A stretch of 64,000 bases of DNA, from positions 1-64,000 of the forward strand of contig NZ_JAODOR010000007.1 in NCBI RefSeq assembly GCF_025398275.1. Reading direction: 5' to 3'. Below are positions 41,716 to 49,004 of this stretch, piece by piece. Position 1 is the stretch's first letter; each line of letters starts with the position of its first letter. The notes beneath the pieces are model-generated. The model had not been told where the DNA came from, made no database searches, and saw nothing but the letters and a program-made list of their open reading frames with translations. Position numbers and translations under genes: made by a program. The stretch is from Microbacterium memoriense (GTDB lineage Bacteria > Actinomycetota > Actinomycetes > Actinomycetales > Microbacteriaceae).

Positions 41716-42573
41716 TCAGAGTCGGCACGCGAGGATCTCTCGCAGTGCAGCGCGCACCTCATCCGGGCGATAGAGGATGTCTTCGGCAAGCGGGCGGATG
41801 GTCGTGTAGCCCTGGCGCGCTGCGGCGATATCGCGACGGCGATCTTCCTGCTGCTTCTCCCATCCCTGGTGATGAGCCTTACTGTCGCACTCGACGATCA
41901 ACCAGCCGTCGATGATGAAGTCGACGCGACCGACGCCCCGCACTTTCACCTGCAGCTCGTATGTCGCGCCGATCTGGCGCAACATGAGACGCACGAGCGA
42001 TTCTGTGCCCGACTCGCTGCGGGCATCGACCACGGCCAGCACTGCGGCGTACCGCCCCGGGAGGCTCGCGAAGACCTCGCGGACTTCCGCCATCGTGGCC
42101 AGCCCCACGTGCAGCACGCTATCGACGGTGGCGACCGCGAGGGGCGGCGTCTGGCACCGCACGGCACAGCGGAGGGCATCGAGGATCGCGACGGTGTGAC
42201 GGTTCGGCGCAACGTGCCGCAGGTTCACCCAGTGCAGGGCGACCTTTCGATGCGCCGTGGCCGAACGCACCCACCGCGCGCCTCGGTCGTCGGCCGCGCG
42301 TAATCGGGAAGCGCGACGTTCGACCTGCAGATGGAGAACCGAGCTATCGAAAACGAATGCGCCCCAGAGCGCGAGGAGCGTCACGCACGACAGCCGGGCA
42401 CCAATGCGCACGGCGCGGTCGATATCGGGGTGGGAGGACACGACATACCGGTCGCGTCGAAGACGGATGAGGTGGCCGGCGGCGACGTCGCGCTCGATGC
42501 GCCATGTCGTGAAGCCTGAGGCTCGGAGATCGCTGCGCGAGTACACCTGGGTAGAGAGGAGATCTGATGGCAT
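41716..42573 (-). CDS. AbiEi-like N-terminus plus DUF559 (Vsr-fold) nuclease-like protein
   Basis: 285 residues. The N-terminal 60 residues (SRSDLRASGFTTWRIERDVA, then LIRLRRDRYVV) resemble the winged-helix part of AbiEi-type antitoxins and related regulators. The C-terminal 110 residues contain VDFIIDGWLIVECDSKAHH, the DUF559 / very-short-patch-repair endonuclease-like motif with the Asp, Glu and Lys of a PD-(D/E)XK core. Proteins of this layout are common and often multicopy in Microbacteriaceae. Their role is not known, and defence or repair is a guess. No partner toxin gene is adjacent. It is flanked on both sides by copies of the inverted-repeat element. Confidence 0.82.
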   Translation of the reverse strand: MPSDLLSTQVYSRSDLRASGFTTWRIERDVAAGHLIRLRRDRYVVSSHPDIDRAVRIGARLSCVTLLALWGAFVFDSSVLHLQVERRASRLRAADDRGARWVRSATAHRKVALHWVNLRHVAPNRHTVAILDALRCAVRCQTPPLAVATVDSVLHVGLATMAEVREVFASLPGRYAAVLAVVDARSESGTESLVRLMLRQIGATYELQVKVRGVGRVDFIIDGWLIVECDSKAHHQGWEKQQEDRRRDIAAARQGYTTIRPLAEDILYRPDEVRAALREILACRL

Positions 42574-42665
42574 GCCCTGAAGCGTGCCGGTCGTGAACCG
42601 CGTATGGGGCGGGCACGATCCAATCGGGGGACAACGCGAGAGATCTGCGCGCTGGGGAGGAAGCT

Positions 42666-42818
42666 ATGCCCTCCTGCCACCTGAACAGCTCCGGCCACAC
42701 GGCGCTGGCGGTCTGGCTGGACTACGCCACCAGCCGGCCGAGCCGGCGCGCCCGCATCGGTGAGCTGGCCAGCGCAGCCGCGGAACCGCCGCCTGACCCG
42801 GAGGCTGCGGTGACCTGA
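42666..42818 (+). CDS. Possible 50-residue hypothetical protein
   Basis: An ATG at 42666 with GAGGAAG just upstream opens 50 codons: MPSCHLNSSGHTAL, then WLDYATSRPSRRARIGELAS and a Pro/Ala/Glu-rich end. The stop codon lies in the left end of repeat copy 3. Early in the frame CCACCTGAACAGCTCC resembles the left end of the repeat family. The SRPSRRARIGEL segment has coding-like character, but I know no homologue. It could be real, a gene fragment or chance. Confidence 0.35.
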   Translation: MPSCHLNSSGHTALAVWLDYATSRPSRRARIGELASAAAEPPPDPEAAVT

Positions 42819-42924
42819 ATAACTCCTGCGTTGCGGAGTCCGGGAGCAGAGACCAGAGCGGAAATCCTCACAAATGCGGTGAGCGGAGTATCCCGCCGCA
42901 GGATGCTGCAGGAGTTATTCAGGT
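42813..42924. repeat. Terminal-inverted-repeat element, copy 3
   Basis: About 112 bp with near-perfect ends: ACCTGAATAACTCCTGC on the left and GCAGGAGTTATTCAGGT on the right, an exact 17-bp inverted pair. The core has GGAAATCC at about 42860. It is the best preserved copy and lies about 100 bp beyond the rplQ terminator. Confidence 0.82.
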
Positions 42925-43020
42925 GGGACGCGCGAACACACAGCGAGGGAACGAGCGAGCGGTGGAACACGAGGGAACGCGAAGCGAGGAACGCACCAAC
43001 CGTGGGACCCCGGCGTGCGC

Positions 43021-43057
43021 GAAGAGGCCCGCACCGATAGACGGTGCGGGCCTCTTC
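43021..43057 (-). terminator. Terminator hairpin at the end of the rpoA-rplQ operon
   Basis: A perfect 16-bp GC-rich stem (43021-43036 with 43042-43057, GAAGAGGCCCGCACCG and its complement) and a 5-nt loop, 17 bp after the rplQ stop. No U-tract follows, as is common in high-GC actinobacteria. Confidence 0.82.
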
Positions 43058-43073
43058 AGCTACAGCGAGAGAG

Positions 43074-43622
43074 TTACTTCTCGTCGGCGGGAGCCTCGAC
43101 GGCCTCGTCGGCCGCAGCCTCAGCGGCTGCGCCCTCCTCGGGCGACTCAGCGCCGGCGTCGGCAGCCTCGTCAGCGACAGGCGTCTCCTCGACCTCAGCC
43201 GAAGCCTCGGCGGCCGGAGCAGCCGCGGCAGCGGACTTCTTGGCCGACTTGGGCTTCGGGTTGACCGGCTCGAGAACGAGCTCGATGACAGCCATGGGGG
43301 CGTTGTCGCCCTTGCGGTTGCCGATCTTCGTGATGCGGGTGTAACCACCCTCACGCTCGGCGACGAGCGGCGCGATCTCGGCGAAGAGCTCGTGCACGAC
43401 GCCCTTGTCGCCGATGACCGACAGCACCCGGCGACGGGCGTGCAGGTCGCCGCGCTTGGCGAACGTGATCAGGCGCTCGGCGAGCGGACGCACGCGCTTG
43501 GCCTTGGTCTCGGTCGTCGTGATCGACTTGTGGGTGAAGAGGGCCGCGGCGAGGTTCGCAAGCAGCAGGCGCTCGTGTGCGGGGCCGCCTCCGAGGCGGG
43601 GACCCTTTGTGGGCTTGGGCAT
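43074..43622 (-). CDS. rplQ: 50S ribosomal protein L17
   Basis: 182 residues. The core [20 protein letters not shown] and [20 protein letters not shown] is standard L17, near the peptide exit of the 50S subunit. About 60 C-terminal residues beyond the usual 120 form an Ala/Glu-rich acidic tail, which is variable and long in actinobacteria. It is the last gene of the ribosomal block, 41 bp after rpoA, and a terminator hairpin follows. Confidence 0.97.
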   Translation of the reverse strand: MPKPTKGPRLGGGPAHERLLLANLAAALFTHKSITTTETKAKRVRPLAERLITFAKRGDLHARRRVLSVIGDKGVVHELFAEIAPLVAEREGGYTRITKIGNRKGDNAPMAVIELVLEPVNPKPKSAKKSAAAAAPAAEASAEVEETPVADEAADAGAESPEEGAAAEAAADEAVEAPADEK

Positions 43623-43663
43623 GTCAGTTACTCCAGATGAAAGATGTCAGCGAGGGCCGAGAC

Positions 43664-44653
43664 TCAGACGGTCTCGTCGTCGTAGCCGCCGTAGAAGTGT
43701 GCGCCGTCGAACCCGGGGACCGAGTCCTTCAGCGACAGACCGAGCGAGATGAGCTTGTCGCGCACCTCGTCGACCGACTTCTGGCCGAAGTTGCGGATGT
43801 TCATGAGCTGCGTCTCCGACAGGGCGACGAGCTCGGACACCGTGTTGATGCCTTCGCGCTTGAGGCAGTTGTACGAGCGGACGGACAGATCGAGGTCCTC
43901 GATCGGCATCGACAGTTCGTTCGTGAGGACCTGCTCGACCGGCGCGGGGCCGATCTCGATGCCCTCGGCCTCGACGTTGAGCTCGCGCGCCAGACCGAAC
44001 AGCTCAGTCAGGGTGCGGCCGGCCGATGCGACAGCATCGCGCGGCGACATCGAGGACTTGCTCTCGACATCCAGCACGAGCTTGTCGAAGTCGGTGCGCT
44101 CACCGGCACGGGTCGCGTCGACGCGGTAGCTGACCTTCAGAACGGGCGAGTAGATCGAGTCGATCGGCACCTGGCCGGCCTCGGCGTACTCGTTGCGGTT
44201 CTGGGTCGCCGAGACGTAGCCACGGCCACGCTCGATCGTCAGCTCGAGCTCGAACTTGGCCGAGTCGTTGAGCGTCGCGATGACCAGCTCGGGGTTGTGG
44301 ATCTCGACACCGGCGGGAGCGGAGATGTCGGCAGCCGTAACCTCGCCGGCACCGGTCTTGCGCAGGTACGCCGTGATCGGCTCGTCGCGCTCCGAAGAGA
44401 CGACCAGCGTCTTGATGTTGAGGATGATCTCGGTGACATCCTCCTTCACGCCCGGAATGGTGCTGAACTCGTGCAGCACTCCGTCGATCCGGATGCTGGT
44501 GACCGCGGCGCCGGGGATCGACGACAGCAGGCTGCGACGCAGAGCGTTGCCGATGGTGTAGCCGAAGCCGGGCTCCAGCGGTTCGATGACGAACCGGCTG
44601 CGGAACTCGCCGATCTTCTCCTCGGTCAGAGTGGGACGCTGTGCAATAAGCAC
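43664..44653 (-). CDS. rpoA: RNA polymerase alpha subunit
   Basis: 329 residues with the N-terminal dimerisation domain ([40 protein letters not shown]) and the C-terminal DNA-binding domain ([19 protein letters not shown]). Length and motifs are normal. Usually rpsD lies between rpsK and rpoA; here there is only a 146-bp gap containing a hairpin repeat. The next gene, rplQ, is 41 bp downstream. Confidence 0.98.
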   Translation of the reverse strand: MLIAQRPTLTEEKIGEFRSRFVIEPLEPGFGYTIGNALRRSLLSSIPGAAVTSIRIDGVLHEFSTIPGVKEDVTEIILNIKTLVVSSERDEPITAYLRKTGAGEVTAADISAPAGVEIHNPELVIATLNDSAKFELELTIERGRGYVSATQNRNEYAEAGQVPIDSIYSPVLKVSYRVDATRAGERTDFDKLVLDVESKSSMSPRDAVASAGRTLTELFGLARELNVEAEGIEIGPAPVEQVLTNELSMPIEDLDLSVRSYNCLKREGINTVSELVALSETQLMNIRNFGQKSVDEVRDKLISLGLSLKDSVPGFDGAHFYGGYDDETV

Positions 44654-44756
44654 TATGTGTTCCTTTCGATCACGTGACCGCTATATGACACGTGTGGGTG
44701 GTGAGTGTTGAGTTTTGAGCGGCCGGATGACAGCGGCATCCGGCAAAGTGACCGAC

Positions 44757-44797
44757 GGGCTCAGGAACGCCCGGAGGGTCCCTGAGCCTGTCGAAAG
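44757..44797. repeat. Hairpin repeat between rpsK and rpoA
   Basis: GGCTCAGG (44758-44765) pairs with CCTGAGCC (44781-44788) around a GC-rich loop, followed by TGTCGAAAG. The segment TCCCTGAGCCTGTCGAAAG looks like an intergenic repeat I recall from many Microbacteriaceae chromosomes. This is from memory only and no second copy is in the window. It may act as an intercistronic RNA structure in place of the missing rpsD. Confidence 0.45.
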
Positions 44798-44799
44798 AG

Positions 44800-45198
44800 T
44801 CAGACGCGGCGGCGCTTCGGGGGACGGCAGCCGTTGTGAGCCTGGGGCGTGACGTCGCTGATCGAGCCGACCTCGAGGCCGGCGGCGGTGAGCGAACGGA
44901 TCGCGGTCTCGCGTCCCGAGCCGGGGCCCTTGACGAAGACGTCGACCTTCTTGACGCCGTGCTCCTGCGCCTGGCGAGCGGCCGATTCGGCGGCCATGCC
45001 GGCGGCGTACGGCGTGGACTTGCGCGAGCCCTTGAAGCCCACACCACCCGAGGATGCCCAGCTGATGACGGCGCCCGAGGGGTCCGTGATCGAGACGATC
45101 GTGTTGTTGAACGTCGACTTGATGTGGGCGTGGCCCAGCGCGATGTTCTTCTTTTCCTTGCGGCGCGGCTTGCGCGCTGCGGACTTGGCCTGTGCCAT
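44800..45198 (-). CDS. rpsK: 30S ribosomal protein S11
   Basis: 132 residues, full length. It contains [20 protein letters not shown] and [20 protein letters not shown], and the C-terminal end [15 protein letters not shown] is exactly that of S11. It belongs to the platform of the 30S subunit. It lies 43 bp after rpsM in the infA-rpmJ-rpsM-rpsK-rpoA-rplQ operon. Confidence 0.98.
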   Translation of the reverse strand: MAQAKSAARKPRRKEKKNIALGHAHIKSTFNNTIVSITDPSGAVISWASSGGVGFKGSRKSTPYAAGMAAESAARQAQEHGVKKVDVFVKGPGSGRETAIRSLTAAGLEVGSISDVTPQAHNGCRPPKRRRV

Positions 45199-45241
45199 GT
45201 GCGTTATCTCCTAGAACCTGTGAGAAGCCGAGGGCCGCGCG

Positions 45242-45616
45242 TCAGCGCGCCTTCTTCTTGCCGGCGACGGTGCGCTTGGGGCCCTTGCGGGTGCGCGCGT
45301 TGGTCTTGGTGCGCTGACCGCGCACGGGAAGGCCACGACGGTGGCGGATGCCCTCGTACGAGCCGATCTCCACCTTGCGGCGGATGTCGGCGGCGACCTC
45401 ACGGCGGAGGTCACCTTCCACCTTGTACTCGGCGTCGATGTGATCGCGCAGGGCGATCAGCTGGTCGTCGGTGAGGTCCTTGACGCGGATCGACTCGTCG
45501 ATCTCGGTGGCCTTGAGGATCTCGACCGAGCGGGTACGGCCGATGCCGTAGATGTAGGTGAGGGCGATCACCACGCGCTTGTCGCGCGGGATGTCAACGC
45601 CGGCAAGACGTGCCAT
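45242..45616 (-). CDS. rpsM: 30S ribosomal protein S13
   Basis: 124 residues, standard S13 at the head of the 30S subunit. It begins [20 protein letters not shown], has [10 protein letters not shown], and the basic C-terminal tail [20 protein letters not shown] reaches the tRNA sites. The 126-bp gap to rpmJ contains a small GC hairpin. Confidence 0.98.
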   Translation of the reverse strand: MARLAGVDIPRDKRVVIALTYIYGIGRTRSVEILKATEIDESIRVKDLTDDQLIALRDHIDAEYKVEGDLRREVAADIRRKVEIGSYEGIRHRRGLPVRGQRTKTNARTRKGPKRTVAGKKKAR

Positions 45617-45660
45617 GCGGTTTCTCCTAGGAGTAATGGAGGTGTGGGGCAGGATCGGTG

Positions 45661-45679
45661 CCCGGGCCTCCAGCCCGGG
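45661..45679 (-). other. Small GC hairpin between rpmJ and rpsM
   Basis: CCCGGGC CTCCA GCCCGGG is a 7-bp stem with a 5-nt loop in the 126-bp rpmJ-rpsM spacer. It could modulate downstream expression or mRNA stability; there is no U-tract. Confidence 0.4.
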
Positions 45680-45742
45680 GTGTCCCCTCCGAAGAGGTTC
45701 TGAACCTGCCTGTTATGTATTCAGTTGTGAAATCTGGTGGGT

Positions 45743-45859
45743 TCAGCCCTGGCGCTGCTTGTGGCGCGGGTTGGACTTGCAGATGACCATGACGCGACCG
45801 TGGCGACGGATGACCTTGCAGTGGTCGCAGATGGGCTTGACGGAGGGGTTAACCTTCAT
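45743..45859 (-). CDS. rpmJ: 50S ribosomal protein L36
   Basis: 38 residues, [20 protein letters not shown] followed by [18 protein letters not shown]. It is the zinc-ribbon form, with Cys11, Cys14, Cys27 and His32 as ligands. It starts at the ATG at 45857-45859 and ends at 45743. It lies in its expected place, 71 bp after infA and before rpsM. It is shorter than usual ORF length cut-offs and easily missed. Confidence 0.97.
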   Translation of the reverse strand: MKVNPSVKPICDHCKVIRRHGRVMVICKSNPRHKQRQG

Positions 45860-45930
45860 GATTTTTCTTTCGCTGTCTTCGAGTCGCGCGGATGCCGCGG
45901 CATCCGTCCGCTCGTTACTTCTCGACCGGC

Positions 45931-46152
45931 CTAGCGGTATCGGTAGACGATGCGCCCGCGGGTGAGGTCGTAGGGCGAGAGCTCCACGACGACACGGTCC
46001 TCGGGAATGATGCGGATGTAGTTCTGCCGCATCTTGCCGGAAATCGTCGCGAGGACCTTGTGTCCGTTGCTCAACTCAACGCGGAACATCGCATTGGGCA
46101 GGGCCTCGGAGATCACACCCTCGATCTCGATGACTCCGTCTTTTTTCGCCAT
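45931..46152 (-). CDS. infA: Translation initiation factor IF-1
   Basis: 73 residues with the OB fold of IF-1: [20 protein letters not shown], then [33 protein letters not shown] and GRIVYRYR. It binds the A site of the 30S subunit during initiation. The frame is open to 46233, but MAKKDGVIE is the conserved start. It is the first gene of its operon, about 90 nt downstream of a good promoter. Confidence 0.98.
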   Translation of the reverse strand: MAKKDGVIEIEGVISEALPNAMFRVELSNGHKVLATISGKMRQNYIRIIPEDRVVVELSPYDLTRGRIVYRYR

Positions 46153-46247
46153 ACGCTCGCTAACGCTGGGCAGACCGGTCGGTCTGCGGTGGATGTTGGG
46201 GTTCGGTGCAATGACACGCCAATGGAGGCGCAACGCACCAAAGATCT

Positions 46248-46276
46248 AGTGTACGTGATAGTGGAGGATGCGGCAA
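46248..46276 (-). promoter_or_regulatory. Promoter of the infA-rplQ operon
   Basis: On the minus strand TTGCCG (46271-46276) and TACACT (46248-46253) are spaced by exactly 17 bp, a strong vegetative promoter. Transcription would start near 46241 and give a leader of about 89 nt before infA. The -35 box lies inside the terminator stem of the upstream gene. Confidence 0.72.
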
Positions 46277-46288
46277 ACCACCGCATCC
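46266..46288 (-). terminator. Terminator hairpin of the DsbA-like gene, overlapping the infA promoter
   Basis: GGATGCGG, a 7-nt loop, and CCGCATCC form an 8-bp perfect stem that starts 3 bp after the stop codon at 46291. The downstream arm contains part of the infA -35 hexamer, so terminator and promoter share bases. Confidence 0.6.
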
Positions 46289-46290
46289 GC

Positions 46291-46977
46291 TCAGTTGAAG
46301 AGCGTGGCGAACTGGCCCGTCGCCGGGATCGTCGAGTTCGAGATGACCTCACCGTTGACGGCGAGCGTGGGCGTACCGATGCCCGACGAGCCCGGCTGGA
46401 CCGGCGTCTTCTGGGTCATCGCGGTCACGAAATCGGTGTAGGTGCCGTCACTGACGCAAGACTCGATGCCCTCGACACCGACGCCGGAGGCGATCTCCAG
46501 GATCTGTTCGTCGGTGAGGCCGGCGGAGTTCTCTTCGGGCTGCTCCTCGAACATCGCCTGCATGAAGGGGACCGCGGCATCCGGATCGGCTTCAGCGACG
46601 CAGTACATGGCATTCGCCGCGCGTGTGGAGAACGCCGTGCCCTGCGAGTAGCGGTCGAGGATCGCGATCGGGTGGATGTTCAGCGTGATCGTGCCGGCGT
46701 TCACGAGGTCGAGGATCTCACCGCCGTAGGTCTGCTCGAACTGGCCGCAGATCGGGCACATGAAGTCGATGTAGGTGTCGAGGGACTGCTCGCCCTCCCC
46801 CACGATGATCGCGCCGGTCGTCTGATCGATGCCGGATCCGGTCGGCAGGGTGCCGGGGTCGTTCGCGGAGTTGTTCATCCACACGACGAGGGCGATCACG
46901 AGAGCGACGATGGCGACGACGGCCACACTCACCCAGATCGCGAACCAGTTGGTCTTGCCCGCTGCTGCCTGTGCCAT
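46291..46977 (-). CDS. DsbA-family thioredoxin-fold protein, membrane-anchored
   Basis: 228 residues. A single N-terminal helix (about 12-34, VSVAVVAIVALVIALVVW) anchors an extracytoplasmic DsbA-type domain with active site CPIC (Cys74, Cys77) and the cis-Pro loop GTPTLAVNG. It probably oxidises or isomerises disulfides in secreted proteins, as the actinobacterial MdbA/DsbA-like proteins do. A VKOR partner is not in the window. It lies between map and infA, where many actinobacteria have no gene, and has its own terminator. The start at 46977 follows AGAAGG. Confidence 0.92.
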   Translation of the reverse strand: MAQAAAGKTNWFAIWVSVAVVAIVALVIALVVWMNNSANDPGTLPTGSGIDQTTGAIIVGEGEQSLDTYIDFMCPICGQFEQTYGGEILDLVNAGTITLNIHPIAILDRYSQGTAFSTRAANAMYCVAEADPDAAVPFMQAMFEEQPEENSAGLTDEQILEIASGVGVEGIESCVSDGTYTDFVTAMTQKTPVQPGSSGIGTPTLAVNGEVISNSTIPATGQFATLFN

Positions 46978-47082
46978 GTTCGTGTGCCTTCTTCTCGCGC
47001 CGCCGCTTATCTCCTCTATCTTCCCTCATCCCCCGCTATGCATTCCCCGTGAACGGCGCTAGGTCACCGGGCAGTCACCCTC

Positions 47083-47187
47083 CACCTGAATAACTCCTGC
47101 AGCTGGCGGACTGGACCGGGAGCGACCCGTGGGAATCCCGCTGTTGTGCCACCAATGCGGGGCGAGCCCGCAGGAGTTATCCAGGAG
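47083..47187. repeat. Terminal-inverted-repeat element, copy 4
   Basis: About 105 bp with left end CACCTGAATAACTCCTGC and right end GCAGGAGTTATCCAGG. The core has GGGAATCCCG. It is the first of three copies in the 612-bp gap between the DsbA-like gene and map; no gene was found in that gap. Confidence 0.8.
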
Positions 47188-47247
47188 GTCACGCCAACGA
47201 GCACAGCGAGCCCCACCGCGGTGTTCCTCGCGAGCCACGCACCGTAC

Positions 47248-47348
47248 GCCTGAACAATTCCTGCAGCCACGCACCGCTCGGCGGATGAGCGCCCGGATTT
47301 CCGCGGCTATCACCCCGCCGAGGGCTGTCGCGCAGGAGATATTCAGGC
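47248..47348. repeat. Terminal-inverted-repeat element, copy 5 (core inverted)
   Basis: About 101 bp. The left end is GCCTGAACAATTCCTGC and the right end is GCAGGAGATATTCAGGC. The core block reads CCCGGATTTCCG, the reverse complement of GAAATCCGGG in copies 2 and 6, so this copy lies in the opposite orientation. It is 60 bp from copy 4. Confidence 0.78.
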
Positions 47349-47444
47349 CGCGGCGCAGTGACAGCGCGGCGCGTTGAACCACCGGCAGTCGAGGCGCCCG
47401 CTGCGGGGCCCATCGACGCGGCGCGGTGTCTCTCGGGTGCTCTC

Positions 47445-47545
47445 CCTGAAGAACTCCTGCGGGACTCGCGCCTGACGGCGAGGACACCACCGAAATCCGG
47501 GTATGCGTGGCGCAGCGGGCGCGGGCCTGCAGGAATTACTCAGGC
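47445..47545. repeat. Terminal-inverted-repeat element, copy 6
   Basis: About 101 bp. The left end is CCTGAAGAACTCCTGC and the right end is GCAGGAATTACTCAGG; the core has CGAAATCCGGGT at about 47490. It lies 45 bp from the end of map. Together with copies 4 and 5 it fills most of the gap. Confidence 0.78.
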
Positions 47546-47589
47546 GACACCGCAGCGAGGGAGTATCGCACGCCGGAGCGCGCGCGGGG

Positions 47590-48420
47590 TTAGGGGACGG
47601 GGACCGGGGTCACGCCGAAGGGGGCGAGAGCGGCCGCGCCGCCGTCGGGCGAGGTCAGTACCCAGATGCCGGTCTCGTGCACCGCGACGCTGTGCTCCCA
47701 ATGCGCGCCGTCGCTGCCGTCGACCGTGGATACGGTCCAGTCGTCGTCTTCGACGAACGTCGCGTCGGATCCGGCGGTCACCATCGGCTCGATCGCCAGG
47801 CACAGGCCCGGCTTCACTTCGGCGCCGGGATCGGACACGTGGTAGTTGAAGACCGTGGGCGCCTCGTGCATCTTGCGGCCGATGCCGTGGCCGACGTAGT
47901 CGCGCAGGATGCCGTACTCCCCCTGCGCGTCGATGTAGCTCTGCACGGCGTCACCGACCTCGCCGACGCGGCGAGCCGACGCGAGCGCCGCGATCCCCGC
48001 CCAGAGGGAGCCCTCCGTCACATCCGACAGCCGCTGCCGCGAAGACGCCACGACCGGGTCGCCGCCGGGAACGACGATCGTCGTCGCCGAGTCGCCGTTC
48101 CACCCCTGGTACTGCGCGCCCGAATCGATCGAGACGATGTCGCCGGGCTCGAGGACACGCGAGCCGGGGATGCCGTGGACCACCTGGTCGTTGACCGAGA
48201 TGCAGGTCGTGTGGCGATAGCCGCGCACGAGCTGGAAATTCGACTCCGCGCCGCGCGAGCGGATGACGTCGAACGCCGCGGCATCCAACTCCCCCGTGGT
48301 CACACCGGGAGCGATCAGCGCCCGCACCGCGTCGAGGGATGCTGCCGTGATCAGACCCGGCTCCACCATCGACCGCAGCTGCGCGGGCGTCTTGTAGATC
48401 GAGCGACGAAGCCCCATCAC
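47590..48420 (-). CDS. map: Methionine aminopeptidase, type I
   Basis: 276 residues. It removes the initiator Met from nascent proteins. The metal ligands and signature blocks are present: VSIDSGAQYQGWNGDSATT with the two Asp, GHGIGRKMHEAP with His, LAIEPMVT with Glu, and the final Glu in WEHSVAVHETG. It overlaps the end of adk by four bases (ATGA), so secY, adk and map form one translationally coupled series. It is followed by the repeat-filled gap. Confidence 0.96.
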   Translation of the reverse strand: MMGLRRSIYKTPAQLRSMVEPGLITAASLDAVRALIAPGVTTGELDAAAFDVIRSRGAESNFQLVRGYRHTTCISVNDQVVHGIPGSRVLEPGDIVSIDSGAQYQGWNGDSATTIVVPGGDPVVASSRQRLSDVTEGSLWAGIAALASARRVGEVGDAVQSYIDAQGEYGILRDYVGHGIGRKMHEAPTVFNYHVSDPGAEVKPGLCLAIEPMVTAGSDATFVEDDDWTVSTVDGSDGAHWEHSVAVHETGIWVLTSPDGGAAALAPFGVTPVPVP

Positions 48421-49004
48421 GCCGTGATGCCGCGTGCGGATAGCGCCGCGATGATGCGTTCGAACACCTCGTCGAGCGAACCGACACCGTCGATCTCCAC
48501 CGCAATCCCGCGCGAGCGGTAGACGTCGAGAATAGGTGCGGTCTCGGATTCATAGATAGCGAGGCGCTTGGCGATGGACTCTTCGTTGTCATCGGCGCGG
48601 CCCTGCTCGGCGGCGCGCAGCGACAGGCGCTGAATCGACTCGTCGCGCGGCACAGAGAGCTCGATGACGGCCGTGAGCGGCTCGCCGCGGCCCTCGAGGA
48701 ACCCGTCGAGGTCACCGACCTGACCGAGGTTGCGCGGATACCCGTCGAGCAGGAATCCCGCGGCAGCGTCGTCCTGCGCGAGGCGATCGCGCACGATCGC
48801 CGAGGTGAGCTCGTCGGGGACGAGATCTCCGGCCTCGATGATGGCCTGCACCTGGAGCCCGAGGTCCGTGCCGTCCTTCACGTTCGCCCGGAAGACATCT
48901 CCGGTCGACACAGCCGGAATCCCGAAGGCTTCGGCGATGCGGACGCCCTGCGTCCCCTTGCCGGAGCCCTGCGGTCCGATGATCAGGAGGCGAGCGGCGG
49001 TCAT
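48417..49004 (-). CDS. adk: Adenylate kinase
   Basis: 195 residues. It interconverts ATP + AMP and 2 ADP. The P-loop is GPQGSGKGT (usually GPPGAGKGT), the AMP-binding part has STGDVFRA, and the lid region includes FLLDGYPRN. The lid is the short form seen in actinobacteria, with DDNEESIAKRLAIYESETAP. The start overlaps the secY stop (ATGA) and the end overlaps the map start (ATGA). Confidence 0.97.
   Translation of the reverse strand: MTAARLLIIGPQGSGKGTQGVRIAEAFGIPAVSTGDVFRANVKDGTDLGLQVQAIIEAGDLVPDELTSAIVRDRLAQDDAAAGFLLDGYPRNLGQVGDLDGFLEGRGEPLTAVIELSVPRDESIQRLSLRAAEQGRADDNEESIAKRLAIYESETAPILDVYRSRGIAVEIDGVGSLDEVFERIIAALSARGITA

Noticed and set aside
41279-47545. CRISPR-like array of repeats
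   Set aside because: The units are about 105-bp inverted-repeat elements, unevenly spaced and in both orientations, with genes between. There are no short direct repeats with uniform spacers and no cas genes.
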